Positions 12,518-24,762 of a stretch of DNA of 64,000 nt are shown here, one piece after another. The translations under genes were made by a program, and so were the position numbers. The DNA is from Laguncularia racemosa (taxonomy: Eukaryota; Streptophyta; Magnoliopsida; Myrtales; Combretaceae): the NCBI GenBank assembly GCA_037954665.1, contig JBBMOL010000134.1:1860001-1924000 (forward strand). The letters are read 5' to 3'. Positions within the stretch are counted from its first letter, which is position 1. Every line of letters begins with the position of its first letter. Under the pieces are notes generated by a model. That model was given only the letters and a program-made list of their open reading frames with translations. It ran no database searches and was not told the origin of the DNA.

Positions 12518-13560
12518 GTGCAAGCACCTAAATTGGAATTGAAAGCATTGCCCAATCACCTAAAGTATGCCTATTTAGGTGATAGAGAGACACTTCTTGT
12601 AATAATCTCTAGCAAGTTGACCACCTTAGAAGAAGAGAAGTTGCTTTGTATTCTAAAGGAGCATAAAGAAGCTATTAGGTGGACTATTTCTGATGTCAAA
12701 GGCATAAGTCCCTCAATACACATGCATAGGATTCACTTCAAAGAAGGAAGTAAGCCGACTAGAGAAGCACAATGCCGATTGAACCCACTAATGATGGAAG
12801 TGGTAAAGAAAGAGATATTAAAATTATTAGATGCAAGTGTGATTTATCCTATCTCAAATAGCAAGTGGGGTAAGTCCTGTTCAGGTAGTGCTCAAGAAAA
12901 CGGGTATTACTGTTGTTGAGAGTGATGATGGTGAGTTAATTCCTACTCAAGTTCAAAATGGATGGAGGTTTTGCATCGATTATAGGAAGTTGAATGCTTC
13001 AACTAGAAAAGATCATTTTCCTCTTTTTTTATTGATCAAATGCTTGAACGTGTAACAAGTAAATCTCAATATGGTTGTCTTGATGGTTATTAAGGTTTCT
13101 ACCAAATTTTAGTTGCACCAGAGGATCAAGAGAAGACTACATTCACTTGCCCATTTGGTACATTCACCTACAAATGAATGCCATTCGACCTTTGCAACTC
13201 ACCTGCCACTTTTTGATAGTATATGGGAAGTATCTTTTTTGAATATGTAGAAGACATCATAGAAGTATTCATGGATGATTTTATGGTCTATAGTGACTCT
13301 CTTGATGCATGCTTAATCAACCTAACCAAAGTGCTTAAAAGATGCAAAGAGTGCAACTTGGTACTAAAGTATGAAAAATGTCACTTTATGGTGGATTAAG
13401 GATTAATTCTAGGTCATATAGAGTCCTCTAAGGGTATTGAGATCGATAAGGCTAAAATTGATGTGACTAAATCTTTGCCTTACCTTGTAAGTGTGCGAGA
13501 AGTCCATTCTTTTCTTGGTCATGCAAGTTTTTAGACTTCTCCAAGATCACTCAAACCTTA
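12518..13560 (+). pseudogene. Athila-type reverse transcriptase remnant
   Basis: Begins with CILKEHKEAIRWTISDVKGI and IHMHRIHFKEGSKPTREAQ, the segment ahead of RT. RT blocks CIDYRKLN, FTCPFGTFTYK and EVFMDDFMVYSDSL (FMDD active-site variant) follow. At least four stops or frame changes lie between them. Confidence 0.75.
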
Positions 13561-13599
13561 CGTAGATAGTTGCAAAAAAAGAGGTGACATTTGAGTTTA

Positions 13600-14060
13600 A
13601 TGAAGACTATAAGAAGGCATTCAATAAACTGAAAGAGATGTTGATGATAGCCCCAATAATTTAACCACCCAATTGGGACCTCCCTTTTGAGATCATGGGC
13701 GATGCCGGTAATCAAGCCATAGGTGTTGTCTTAAGACAGTGTATAAGGAAGAATCCACATGTCATTTACTACGTCTCCAGGATGCTTGATAGTGCTCAAT
13801 GCAACTACTCCATAACAAGAAAAGAACTCTTAGCTATTGTATTTGCATTGGAAAATTTTTGTTCTTATTTACTTGGCACTAAAGTGATTGTCTATTCTAA
13901 CCATGTAGCTTTACGATAATTACTTCGAAAGAAAGATGCGAAGCCAAAGTTGATTAGGTGGATCCTCTTATTACAAGAATTTGATTTAGAGATAAGGGAT
14001 AAAAAGGGTTCAGAAAACTTAGTAGCTGACCACTTGAGTTGTTTGCCACTAAGTGATCCT
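13600..14060 (+). pseudogene. Athila-type RNase H remnant
   Basis: GDAGNQAIGVVLRQCIRKNP, VIYYVSRMLDSAQCNYS and TRKELLAIVFALENF match the gypsy RNase H (usual DAS..AIGAVL and Y..TEKELLA). It continues to DLEIRDKKGSENLVADHLS, the normal end of this domain. The first catalytic Asp context and one Glu appear preserved. A stop lies near 13,917. Confidence 0.75.
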
Positions 14061-14149
14061 CTAACTGCATTGAAAGATGAATTTCCATATGGGCACCTCT
14101 TTTCTGTAAGTATTTCAACCCTTTGGTATGCTGACATTGTGAACTACTT

Positions 14150-15418
14150 AATTACTGGAACTCTACCAAGTGAGTTGACTAGAGCAGCAAAAGAAAAAAT
14201 TAAGAGAGAGGCTTACTATTATATATGGGATGATCCTTATTTATTAAAACATTGTGCTGACCAAATTATTAGGAGATGCATTCCTAAAAATGAGATTAAT
14301 TCCATTTTACAATTCCGTCATTCATATGCATATGGTGGACATTTTGGACCAAAGAGGATAGCTAGGAAAGTCCTAGAGTGTGGATTATTTTGGCCTAATT
14401 TGTTTTATGATGCTTATATGTTTTGCAAGTCATGTGATAGATGTCAAATGACTGGTTGCTTAGGACCCCAAGATCAAATGCCACTTACACCCATTTTCAT
14501 CTGTGAAATTTTTTATGTATAGGGCATAGATTTTATGGGACCTTTTCCATCTTCTTTTGGAAATGTTTATATTTTTCTTGCTATTGATTACATGTCCAAA
14601 TGGATTGAAGCCAAGGTTACTCAAACTAACAACACTAAAACTATTGTAGATTTTGTCAAGTCTCACATTTTTACTAGGTTTGGTGTGCCTAAAGCCATGC
14701 TAAGCGATAGAGGGACACACTTCTACAATAAATTGGTGGCAGCTCTTTTCAAGAAGTATAATGTCACATATCGTACTTCAACAGCTTACCACCAACAAAT
14801 AAGCAGACAAGCGAAAGTGTCAACTAGAGAAGTGAAATCCATTTTGGAAAAGACTGTGAATCCAAATAGGAAGGATTGAAGTGTATGTCTGGATGATGCA
14901 TTGTGGGCATACAAGACAACTTATAAGACTCCCATTAGTATGTCTCCATATCGACTAGTATATGGCAAACCTTGTCATTTACCAGTTGAGCTAGAACATA
15001 GGGCCTACTGGGTAATCAAATAATGTAATTTGAGCTTAGATGAGGTTGGAGAAAAGTGAAAGTTAGATGTTCAAGAGCCGGAAGAAATTCAAAGAGATGC
15101 CTATGAGAATTCAAAGATTTACAAAGAAAAGACAAAGGCCTTCCATGATTCTATGATTTCTAGAAAGTAATTTTCTATAGGATAGGACAGGAAGTGTTAC
15201 TTTTTTATTCGCATTTAAAATTGTTTCTTGGTAAATTAAAGTCTAGATGGATAGGTCCATTTATTGTCACTAACATTTATTCTCTTGGTGCAAGTGAGAT
15301 AAAGAGCTTAAAGACCAACAAGATCTCCAAAGTTAACGGACAGAGATTGAAACCATTTTATGAGAATTTCCAAGTGCCAAGTGGTGAAGAAATACACCTG
15401 AAAAAGTTCAAGGAGTAA
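14150..15418 (+). pseudogene. Athila-type integrase remnant (catalytic Glu changed to Lys)
   Basis: The zinc-binding part shows two His and a later CKSCDRC. The core shows GIDFMGPFPSSFGN and LSDRGTHFYN for the two Asp. In the third catalytic block the residue before VSTREVKSILEKTV is Lys where the family has Glu, so this copy would be inactive even with its frames intact. The C-terminal part (15,194-15,418) has SRWIGPFIVTNI. Confidence 0.75.
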
Positions 15419-15702
15419 GATTGACAGAAGTGACATCGTCTAGCCTAAGACGATGGGATGCAATCCAATTTGGGCGTGCTCATGCCTAACTCTATTTATT
15501 TTATTACTTCAGATTCATATGTTTTGCCTTTTTATGCACAGGTGCAAGCCATGGAGTTTTAAAGTTTAGATATTCAAAAAGCAGTAAAAGTTAAAACTAA
15601 AAGTTTTTACGGAGGATTTTAATGGGCCATGGTCTTAACCTTGCCTAAGGCTAAAACCACAACTCTTTATACTGTATAAAAATCATATTAGTTTAATTTT
15701 TA

Positions 15703-16200
15703 TTGCCAATATTTTTTTACTTTCCCTTAACAATTATTTTTTCCCCTCTCCTCTCCCTTGCAGCCCTAGATGCCACATCCTTCCTTCACCAACACCACAC
15801 CATGAGAACCAAGAGAAAAGCTAGCCGAACCCTACCACTCAATCCATCGTCATCCCTTTCCTCCTCCGAACAAAGAATCGCCACAAATCGCTACGAAGCC
15901 ACCCAAGCTACTACCATCTCTCCAATCGCAACCGGCGACGCCACACAGCCCAATCAGTCCTCTCCCAACCTCCATGATGACGAAAATGTCATCCCATGTA
16001 TCAGAAAAAGAAGAGCCCCAATTGAATCAACACCTGCTGTGCAAGCCTAAAACGAAATTCCACCTGCAACAACTCAAGATACCAGTGAAGAGAATATCAA
16101 CAGCTCCAGAACACATAGGAGATCCACAGATCATGTATAGGAAAGGCGGTTTTACCACCTTCCAAAGAGCTAATGGAAGGATCTCTGCATGTCGATGAAG
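15703..16200 (+). pseudogene. Post-pol reading region of Athila-type element
   Basis: A 115-aa frame with MRTKRKASRTLPLNPSSS lies in the place where Athila elements carry an extra, sometimes envelope-like, ORF. The charged Ser/Lys/Arg start resembles those ORFs, but no membrane or envelope motif is seen. The frame breaks at about 16,050. Function unknown. Confidence 0.4.
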
Positions 16201-16499
16201 CCAAAAGGTTGATTTTGATGATTTTATGCTTTAAAGAGCTGTTGTCCACTGAACGTGGTATTAGCTTTGGCATTACTAGAAGGCAAGGTAACACAAAGAT
16301 TCCAAATTGCGAGATTTTAGTTGACAGCTCAGTTTTTATTTTTGTTTATCATTCAAAACTTCCTCTTCTATTTTGGAAGTTGTTTTAGATAATTAAAGGG
16401 GTTTTGATCTGTGATTGGGATATACGGATATTCTTCCTTAATTATCTAGGTAAGGAGTCTATTTTAAGAAAAAGAACTTTGTCTTGAAAAACATCATTC

Positions 16500-16600
16500 C
16501 CTTGTCTATTTTTTTCTTAACCCCCACTAGGGTGGCTTCCCCGGACCCCCGCCAGCTCAGCATGGAGCGGGACCCACGTGCTTTCCTGTCGTGGCGAAAG
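16500..16600 (+). repeat. Possible SINE 3'-end relic
   Basis: GC-rich patch in AT-rich surroundings containing GGCTTCCCCGGACCCC then CAGCATGGAGCGGGA. This resembles the 3' body of the plant Au/TS-type SINEs. No A/B box or target duplication was identified, so the call is weak. Confidence 0.25.
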
Positions 16601-16779
16601 TATGAATCTTCAATGACATATTCAAAATCATAAATAACGTATTATTTCATTAAATATAACATAATTGTTTTTCCTAAAATATTTAATATAATATATTAAA
16701 TCTTCAAATCATTTTTTCTTATAATAATATCAAATATATATAAATAACTATGATATAATTAAAAAGGGCAAAATTATCA

Positions 16780-17031
16780 ATTTTACTCCGTCCAGTCTAG
16801 TACTTTGCAATTTCAAACACTGGACAGGACAAAAGCTTTCTCTAGGGCAAAACAGTCAAATTACCAATATTCAGTCCAATACTTTGCAATCCAAACACTG
16901 GACAGCACAAAAATCCTTGTCCAGTATTGAACAAACCAAACTTGGTACAAAAAATTTTTTTGTCCAGTCCTTCTTTTTTAGTCCAATCCAGTACTCCTTG
17001 TTCTGTCCAGTACCAGTAACCAAACGGTACC
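16780..17031 (-). mobile_element. MITE fragment, same family as the element at 36.4 kb
   Basis: Read on the minus strand it starts TTA then GGTACCGTTTGGTTACTGG, the same end as the element at 36,421. It carries repeated GTCCAGTA/TACTGGAC words near the end. The left border is not clear, so this may be truncated. A three-base TAA at 17,032-17,034 fits a PIF/Harbinger-type target site. Confidence 0.55.
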
Positions 17032-17459
17032 TAAGAGTTTCTCTAGGTTTGTTTTTTGATTAGAGAGCAATTATTCCGCTTAACCTAATTATTCTACAAT
17101 ATAAGGAGAAATTGGTTATGTAGGGCTTACCAGTAACTATAACTTATTCATCAAAATAATAAAAGTGATTATTGTTTCAATGATCAATTCAATTAAAATA
17201 ACTTGAAATTATTCCTTTAGCTAGAGTTTCACTAATTTGATTATCTTCATTTTAGCTTTATTAAATTTAATTAATTTAGTTGTTTGTTATTTTTATTAGT
17301 TATAAAAATCTTAAATTTTTTTCTTAGTTGATTTATTCCCTAGTTTTGAAAAAAAAAAAATCACCCATTCCCTATGGAGACGATCCTTCTCACCACTATT
17401 TACAAAAATTCATACTTAATTGAATTAGTTTTTATTTTTGGTGGATTTGACAAGCCACC

Positions 17460-18230
17460 AATACAACTTCTTCACCATAGTCCAAATTTCAACTAATCGA
17501 AGAAAGGGAGTGAGTGAGAATGAAAGTGGATTATTCAAATGACTGTTTGGTTACAATCTTCAAACTATGGGTAAGTCCTTTAAAATGCTCTATATTAATA
17601 ACTCTTCAATACGTCACTTGGCCCCACTCAAGCCCAATCCCATTAATAGCCAACACTCTTCAATGTCTAGGTCCGTTTAGGTTACCTAGCCCCTTAAGCC
17701 TAGTTTCATCAATAGCTGGCACTCTTCAATGACTAAGTTCGTTTAGGTCACCTAACCCCTTAAGCCTAAAACTTGTCAATATCTAACACCTTCAATGTCT
17801 AGGTCAATTTTGGTTACATAGCCCCTTAAGCTTAGTCTCATTAATAGCTAGCACTCTTCGATGATCAAGTTCATTTAAGTCACCTAGCCCCTTTAGCCTA
17901 AAACTAGTCAATATCTAAAACCTTCAATGTCCAAGTCCATTTAAGTCACCTAGTCCCCCCTTTTCAAGCTTAGTCTTGTTAGTAGCTAACACTCTTCAAT
18001 ATTTAGGTCTATTCAGGTCACCTAGCCCCTTAAGCTTAAACTTGTCAATATCTGGCACTCTTTGATGCCTAGGTCTATTTAAGTTACCTGGCCCTTTTTT
18101 CAAGCCTAGTCTCATTAGTAGCTCGCACATTAATGAACCTAAATTCTCATTATCTAATCTTACCCAATCTCACATCAAGAAAAAATGGGAAGTCTCTTTT
18201 ATCTTTATGGTAAAGTTTTCATTAGACTTC
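17460..18230 (+). repeat. Tandem-repeat tail of element E
   Basis: Diverged repeats built on CACTCTTCAATG, CTAGGTC..TTTAGGT.ACCTAG and CCCCTTAAGCCTA recur several times, with a longer period alternating two sub-units. It sits between pol and the polypurine tract, where element B also has tandem repeats. Confidence 0.75.
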
Positions 18231-18235
18231 ACCAC

Positions 18236-18248
18236 AAAGAGGAGCAAC
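18236..18248 (+). promoter_or_regulatory. Polypurine tract of element E
   Basis: AAAGAGGAGCAAC stands directly before the LTR start. It matches the AAGAGGGGCAGC tract of element B at the same place. Confidence 0.7.
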
Positions 18249-19263
18249 TATAGACATCCCAATTTTGCCCCTTGGTTTTTTTAATTTTTTAAGTTTAAGC
18301 CCTAATTTTAGGGAAAAGGCCAAAAATACCCCCAAAAAATATAAATAATAATTATTATTATTATTAAAAATCCAGGCGATGGCCAAATTGGTTTATCTTG
18401 GGGTAAGAATAATATTTCGAAATCAAAAACAATTTTTGAGTCAAAATATGCATATGTGATTTGATAAAACATGAGTCTTTAAGGCCATTTTATTAGTATT
18501 ATTAGTATTATTACTATTGTGCCTAGGTTTGGTTTTCTCATTAAAAACTTGCAATGTAATTTGATTAGGGCTTCAAATGGTGCCTCAAATTGACTTAAAT
18601 TACTCATTTTATAAGTAAAGATTCAAATTAAGTCAAATACTAAATGAAATTAGACTCATAACTCTATTAAATTAAGCCATTTTATATATGTATATTAGAC
18701 TTATTAATTGCACCCATTTTTCGTGATCCATGGGGTTTAGGTCAATTTTGTATGAAAATCGACTTGTAAAGGATTAAATATTATTTGGAGTGATATTAAG
18801 CCAAGAATAAGCTTAACGTAGTTTGTTGAGCATGCAACCAAATAACTAGAAGGTCTTTGGTTTGAGACTTCGTAAGCATGCCTTATATAGGCAATTTTTT
18901 TAATCATTCCAGTGAACACATGTCAGCCATCTAGTAGCCAACAAATTATTGTATATTCTTCTTCCACCTAGAGCATTCGACAAAATGGAAAAGGAAAAAA
19001 GAAAAAAAAGAAAAGAAATAGCCCGATTCATTGTATTTTAAACCCAATTTCTCTCGTTTTTTAGCTAAATTAAATCAAACAAAAAGTGGAAATTATATAC
19101 ACACTTAGTGAACTATCCATTGCACTCCAGATTTGGATTTTATAATAAAGAAAAGTTCCCTAAAAATAAACATGAAAATTGGAAAAAAAAATGAAATATA
19201 TACATATTACATCCAATTTTTAAGTAAATATTATAGGAAAAAATGACTTACAAATCTTGAATC

Positions 19264-19718
19264 TGTAACGGGAGAAATTGAATTAGGGTTTTCTGATTAA
19301 GGTTTGGAGTCGAGAAGAGGAAAAGGAAAGTAACTAAGAGCGTGCAGTGTTAGAGTGAAGTGAAGTGAAGTGAAAAGAGAGGCATGCGTGAGCAGAGGGA
19401 AAGAAGTTGTCGGTCATGCCAGGTAATGGGGCTAAGGTTGAGAATAAAATAAAGGGCCAGACTAGTGGCAGTATTGGGCTAGAAGAAATAGCGGTCGTTC
19501 AATGGGCTATCCACCATCCATCAAGCCCGCCCATAATCCGGAGCAACAGATTTTAGCATTATTCCATAACAACTCACATGGGTTGTTATGATTATTAGAT
19601 ATATACATGTAAGGGAGGAGAGAAGGAGTTTTTTTTTTTATATAAGAAAAACAAAACTTTTCCTCCAAATTTGCTTGAATCAATTTGCATTCGAGTTGAT
19701 TTCATTATCCCCATTACA
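19264..19718 (+). repeat. 5' LTR of element D
   Basis: TGTAACGGGAGAAATTG to CCATTACA, 455 bp. Differs from the 3' LTR by roughly 20-25 substitutions, counted by eye and mostly C/T or G/A, plus short indels. The TATATAAG near 19,639 may be its TATA box. Confidence 0.9.
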
Positions 19719-19720
19719 AG

Positions 19721-19732
19721 TGGTATCAGAGC
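19721..19732 (+). promoter_or_regulatory. Primer-binding site of element D (initiator tRNA-Met)
   Basis: TGGTATCAGAGC, complementary to the 3' end of plant initiator tRNA-Met, two bases after the LTR. Confidence 0.85.
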
Positions 19733-19743
19733 AGGTTGTTGCC

Positions 19744-21297
19744 ATGGAGACCCGTGAATCCAAGAAGTTGGACGAAGCAGTGCGTAGTGCTGTGAAGGAA
19801 CACACAGAAGAAGCTCTTAAACCCATTCACGACACATTGAAGAGGATGCAAGAACTGATGGATCAACAAATACTCACCATTGCTGAGCTGAAGACAAGTA
19901 AACCTGACCGGTTGGAAGCATTTGGCTCCACAGCTATGGATTCGGGTAAGTTACTTGAAATAGATGAAAAACACGGGTTAGCATTAGCTCATATTGTAGC
20001 GGTAGGAAACCATTTGCAAACACGAGCACCTAGGGTGGATTTTCCATCTTTTGAAGGCCATGGCATTAAAGATTGGTTATACAAGGCACAGCAATATTTT
20101 GAAATTGATTCAACTCCCGAGGACTGGAAAATTAGGGTGGCAGCCATGTACTTAGAAGGTAAGGCTTTGAAATGGTATCATGCATACATTCAAACCCTTG
20201 AGGATAACCATGTTGTCACTTGGAATGAATTGGTTAAGGCTTTATAAGCCAGGTTTGGGGAGAAGGCTTATGAGGACCCTATAGCTGAACTTAAAGAATT
20301 ACACCAGCAAGGAACGTTGCAAGATTATCTGGAAGAGTTCGAGCACCTAGTTACTCAGGTTAGATTGCTAGAAAATTACTTGATTAGTTGTTTTATGAGT
20401 GGTTTGCATCCATCCATACAATACCCTATCCGATTGTTTAACCCACAAACCCTACAAGAAACATATTCACTAGCCAAACTACAAGAAGCTAACTTGTTGT
20501 CCACCAATCAATACCTTAAAACACCCCGCATAACCCACAATTCAAACTCATCTAACCTCAATTCATACTCGCCTTCTAATAAAAACTAGACCTACCCAAA
20601 AAACACCCCCACCACCAGTACCAACAAAACCCACATCCATCCAAACACCAACAGTCCCACCAAATACTACAACCCACCTAGACCATCAAACACATTTAAC
20701 CCTCAAACACGACTAACCAAGAGATTGACTCCTGAGGAACTAGAAGAGAAGAGAAGGAAGAAGCAATTCTTCTGGTGTGATGAACCTTTCGGTCCAGGAC
20801 ATCGTTGCAAGAAAAGATTGAATATGCTGGTAGTGGATGTAGAGGAGGAACCTATAGAGGTAAATGAGGAGGAAGAATCACAAGTAGGGGTTGAGACTGA
20901 CCTTGCCAACCTCACTCTCAACGTCTTGGCTACGGGAAGAGGATCCTCTCTAAGTAGCATGAAGATACAAGGGAGTTACAAAAGAAGGAAGGTGGGAATT
21001 CTCATTGACGCTGGCAGTTCATTGAACTTTATAGATGAACGCCTTGCTAAAGGCTTTAAATGCCCTCTTACTGACATTTCACCAATGAAAGTAACCTTAG
21101 CTGATGGCACAGAGGTCTACAGCATGAGTAAAATTCCCCATTTTACTTGGATAACACAAGGATATGAGTTTGTGGCAGAAGTTTACTTGTTAACCTTATC
21201 TGGATGCGACATTATCCTAGGACTACCTTGGTTGGAATCCTTAGGTACTATACGCTGGAATTTCCAACATTTAACCATGGATTTTGAGTTGAACTAA
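19744..21297 (+). pseudogene. gag and protease region of element D
   Basis: Starts METRESKKLDEAV just after the primer site and stays in one frame, with in-frame stops at 20,245, 20,587 and the end. The gag core shows VDFPSFEGHGIKDWLYKAQQ and AMYLEGKALKWYH. A zinc-knuckle variant CDEPFGPGHRC lies near 20,776. The protease shows GILIDAGSSLNFID (catalytic Asp kept) and DIILGLPWLESLG. Gag would coat genomic RNA and the protease would cleave the polyprotein, but the stops prevent a full product. Confidence 0.85.
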
Positions 21298-21309
21298 CAG
21301 AAATACAGG

Positions 21310-22860
21310 TTGGTGGGGAACGGGGAGCAATTGAAGGTTATCAAGTCATTTGAGTTGAGTAGAATTATTGCTAGTGGAAGAGCCGTGCAGTGTGAATGCT
21401 GGATGGTACAAGCTAGGGATGAGAAGACTCGAGATGGATCTCATCAAGGTTTACACCCACTTGTCATGGATATACTGGAAGAGTTCTTGGATCTGTTTGA
21501 AGACCCCCATGGATTACCACCAGTACGGGTATATGATCATAGAATACCATTACAAAAGGATTCCAAGATAGTCAATATACGACTTTACTGGCATTCCGCA
21601 GTACAGAAGACAGTGTTGGAAGAAATGGTTAGAGAAACGCTTTTGAGTAGAACTATCCAACACAGCCACAGCCCATTTGCTTCACCAGTAGTCTTGGTGA
21701 AGAAAAAAGACAACACATGGCACATGTGTGTTGACTTTCGCGAGTTGAATAGACAGACGGTTAAGGATAGGTTCCCAATACCTATCGTTGAGGACCTATT
21801 TAATGAATTACATGGATCTGCCTATTTCAGCAAGCTAGATTTGAGATTGGGCTATCATCAAATAAGGATGTGCCCTGAGGATATCTACAAGACAGCCTTC
21901 AAGACACATGAAGGGCATTACGAGTTCTTGGTAATGCCCTTTGGCCTAACAAATCCCCCTTTTCTACCTTCCAAGGGCTTATGAATCATATATTTAAGGC
22001 CTATTTGCGGAAATTCATCTTAGTCTTTTTTGACGACATTTTGGTGTATAGCCTAACACTTGAGGACCATGGACAGCACCTACGAACTGTATTTGGAGTT
22101 CTTCGACGAGAACAACTTTACCTTAAGAGGTTTAAGTGTGTCTTTGGAGCAATACAGATTGAATACCTGGGGCATATTGTGAGTAGGACAAGAGTGGCTA
22201 CTGACCCTAAGAAGATTGAGTCCATTGTTAAGTGGCCAGTTCCTAAGAATATAAGGCAACTAAGAGGTTTTTTGGGTTTGACAAGCTATTATAGGAGGTT
22301 CATTAGTGGATATAGTGTTATTGCAAGCCCCCTTACATTGTTGTTAAAAAAAGACAACTTCCACTGGGATCATACCTGCTTACAGGCTTTTAAAACGCTC
22401 AAAGCAGCTATGGTAAATTCCCCAGTCCTAAGCTTGCCAGATTACACTAAGGGGTTTGTGGTAGAGACGGATGCTAGTGGGGATGGAATTAGAGCTGTTT
22501 TGATGCAAGAACGTCACCCAATAGCCTTCCTAAGCAAGACCTTATCTCAAAGACAATAAGGGTTGTCTGTATACGAGAACGAATTGCTGGCCTTGGTATA
22601 TGTAGTGGAAAAATGGCAGCACTATTTGATGGGACAACACTTTGTGGTCAAAACTGACCATCAAAGCTTGAAGCACTTGTTAGAGCAACGACTAGTTACT
22701 TCTAGTCAACATAAGTGGTTAACTAAGTTGCTAGGAATGGATTACGAGATACAGTACAAGAGTGGACAATCTAACACTGTTGCTGATGCCCTATCCAGGT
22801 TGGATCATGCTGAATTGAGAACCCTGAAGGTGACCATCACCGCCCCTGAATTAATTCAAG
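21310..22860 (+). pseudogene. Reverse transcriptase-RNase H region of element D
   Basis: RT blocks are HMCVDFRELNRQTVKDRFPI, FSKLDLRLGYHQIRM, LVMPFGLTN and LVFFDDILVYS (FFDD active site kept). RNase H shows FVVETDASGDGIRAVLMQ, YENELLALVYVVEKW and VADALSRLDHA. The frame changes near 21,970 and a stop lies at 22,557. Confidence 0.88.
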
Positions 22861-24313
22861 AAATTAGAGACAGTTGGAAGTTGCTAGGAGGTTACTTGGA
22901 AGTTTTGAACCAACTAGAGGCCGGGAAGGTGTGTAAGAACTTCACTCTGAATCATGGGATGTTGAGAAGAAAGGGTAAATGTGTGGTAGGACCTTCAAGT
23001 CCCTTGAGGAGGAGACTATTGGGAATGTATCATGATGGGGTGCTCGGTAGACATTCAGGGGCCCATACTACTTAAAAGAAGTTAGGTGTTGTGTTTTACT
23101 GGCCCAAGCTAGAGAAAGATGTGAGGCAATATGTACGAGATTGTGAAGTTTGCCAATGACACAAATTTGAAAATATAACTACCTCGGGGTTACTACAACC
23201 ATTACCAGTACCTAACACTTGTTAGGCTGAGGTTACCATGGACTTCATAGAAGGTCTTCCTAAATCTCAAGGGCGAGAGGTGATCATGGTAGTAGTAGAT
23301 CGCCTAAGCAAGTATGCACATTTTTTGGCCTTGTCTCACCCATACATAGCTCCCAGGTGGCCAAGTTATATCTGGAACAGGTGTTCAAGCTGCATGGGCT
23401 ACCAGAAGGTTTGACTAGTGATCGAGATCTTATATTCATTAGTCACTTCTGGCAAGAATTTTTTAAGCTACAAGGGGTCGAGCTAAATCTGTCCGCAACC
23501 TACCATCTACAAACGGATGGACAAACGGAGAGGGTCAATAGATGCCTGGACACCTATCTAAGGTGTATGACCAGTGATAGTCCTAGGAAATGGGGGCAAT
23601 ATTTAGCAGTGGCTGAATGGTGGTATAACACTAATTACCACTCGAGTGCTAAAAAGACTCCTTTTGAGATCCTATATGCGTATTCTCCTCCATTGCACCT
23701 TCCATACATTCCAGGGGACTCACACAACACCACTGTGGACCACATGTTGACCAAAAGGGAGGAAGCAATTAAGATCTTAAGGTTTCATCTCCGGAGAGCC
23801 CATAATAAGATGAAACAACAAGCTGATAGGAAGAGGACGGATCGAGAATTTAACATTGGAGATAAGGTTTTACTTAAGCTTCAACCCTATCGACAAGGAA
23901 GCTTAAAGAAGAACCAAAACCCTAAGCTAGCAGCTAAATATTATGGACCCTACAAAATAATAGACAGAATAGGGAAGGTAGCGTACCGGTTAGAACTGCT
24001 AGCAGAAGCGGAAATCCATCACACCTTCCATGTCTCACAGTTGAAGCGCTACCATGGCCCTGGAAACAATCATCTTCCCTCACTACCTATAGTAACTGAA
24101 GAAGAAGAAGAGTTAGATCCGGTACAAATATTAGATAGAAAATTGGCAAAAAGAGGGAATACCGCGGAAACCATGGGACTCATCTTATGGCGAGATTGTT
24201 CCCCAACAGATGCGACTTGGGAGTTCTTGGAGGATTTGAAGCTCCGATACCCCTATTCTCCCTTGTGGATAAGGGAGTTTCGAGGGGAAGGGATTGTAAC
24301 GGGGAGAAATTGA
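22861..24313 (+). pseudogene. Integrase-chromodomain region of element D
   Basis: A zinc-binding piece with HSGAHTT and a later CEVC, a core with TMDFIEGLPKSQ, TSDRDLIFIS and GQTERVNRCLDTY (D, D and E all visible), a C-terminal VSQLKRYHG block, and a chromodomain ending TDATWEFLEDLKLRYPYSP. Stops at about 23,073 and 23,157 and a frame change near 23,355 break it. The 318-aa frame 23,357-24,313 is the longest intact piece. Confidence 0.88.
24282..24294 (+). promoter_or_regulatory. Polypurine tract of element D
   Basis: GAGGGGAAGGGAT directly precedes the 3' LTR and overlaps the end of the integrase-chromodomain frame. Confidence 0.75.
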
Positions 24314-24762
24314 ATTAGGGTTTTCTGATTAGGGTTTGGAGTCGAGAAGAGGAAAAGGAAAGTAATTGAGAGCGTGCAGTGTCAGAGTGAAGTGAAGTGA
24401 AGTGAAATGAGAGGCACGCGTGAGCAGAGGGAAAGAAGCTGTCGGTCATGCCGGGTAATGGGGCTAAGGCTGAGAATAAAATAAAGGGCCGGACTAGTGG
24501 CAGTATTGGGCTGGAAGAAATAGCAGTCATTCAATGGGCTATCCACCATCCATCAAGCCCACCCATAATCCGGAGCAACAGATTTTAGCATTATTCCTTA
24601 ACAACTCACATGGGTTGTTAGGATTATTAGATAGCATATATATACATGTAAGGGAGGAGAGAAGGAGTTTTTTTTATATATATATACAAGAAAAACAGAA
24701 CTTTTCCTCCGAATTTGCTTGAATCAATTTGCATTCGAATTGATTTCATTATCCTCGTTACA
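24295..24762 (+). repeat. 3' LTR of element D
   Basis: TGTAACGGGGAGAAATTG to CTCGTTACA, 468 bp, followed by the target duplication GAATC. It is longer than the 5' LTR because of extra TA repeats near 24,634 and 24,676. Confidence 0.9.

Larger units (their letters stand above)
10776..17452 (+). mobile_element. Decayed Athila-type gypsy element G inserted in E
   Basis: Coding order is gag end, protease, RT, RNase H, integrase, then a post-pol reading region. Marker blocks match the Athila lineage: QVNALGGFPSPL...DPYSNTYNPGW in gag and SLNARPLKETGVVIQL plus KIDVHDGTLT in protease. The 5' LTR and gag start are missing. A piece ending GGATTTGACA near 17,452 may be the 3' LTR end. Borders are judged from where E-like sequence stops and restarts. 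Confidence 0.7.
19264..24762 (+). mobile_element. Chromovirus-type Ty3/gypsy element D, both LTRs and target duplication present
   Basis: LTRs are at 19,264-19,718 and 24,295-24,762, flanked by the 5-bp duplication GAATC (19,259-19,263 and 24,763-24,767). The primer site TGGTATCAGAGC (initiator tRNA-Met) and polypurine tract GAGGGGAAGGGAT are in place. The 5.5-kb size, short LTRs and a C-terminal chromodomain suggest the Reina-like chromovirus group. About six stops and two frame changes make it non-autonomous. Confidence 0.88.

Noticed and set aside
15703..16050. Envelope protein gene
   Set aside because: The place fits the extra ORF of Athila elements, but no signal peptide cleavage pattern, transmembrane anchor or envelope motif could be supported.
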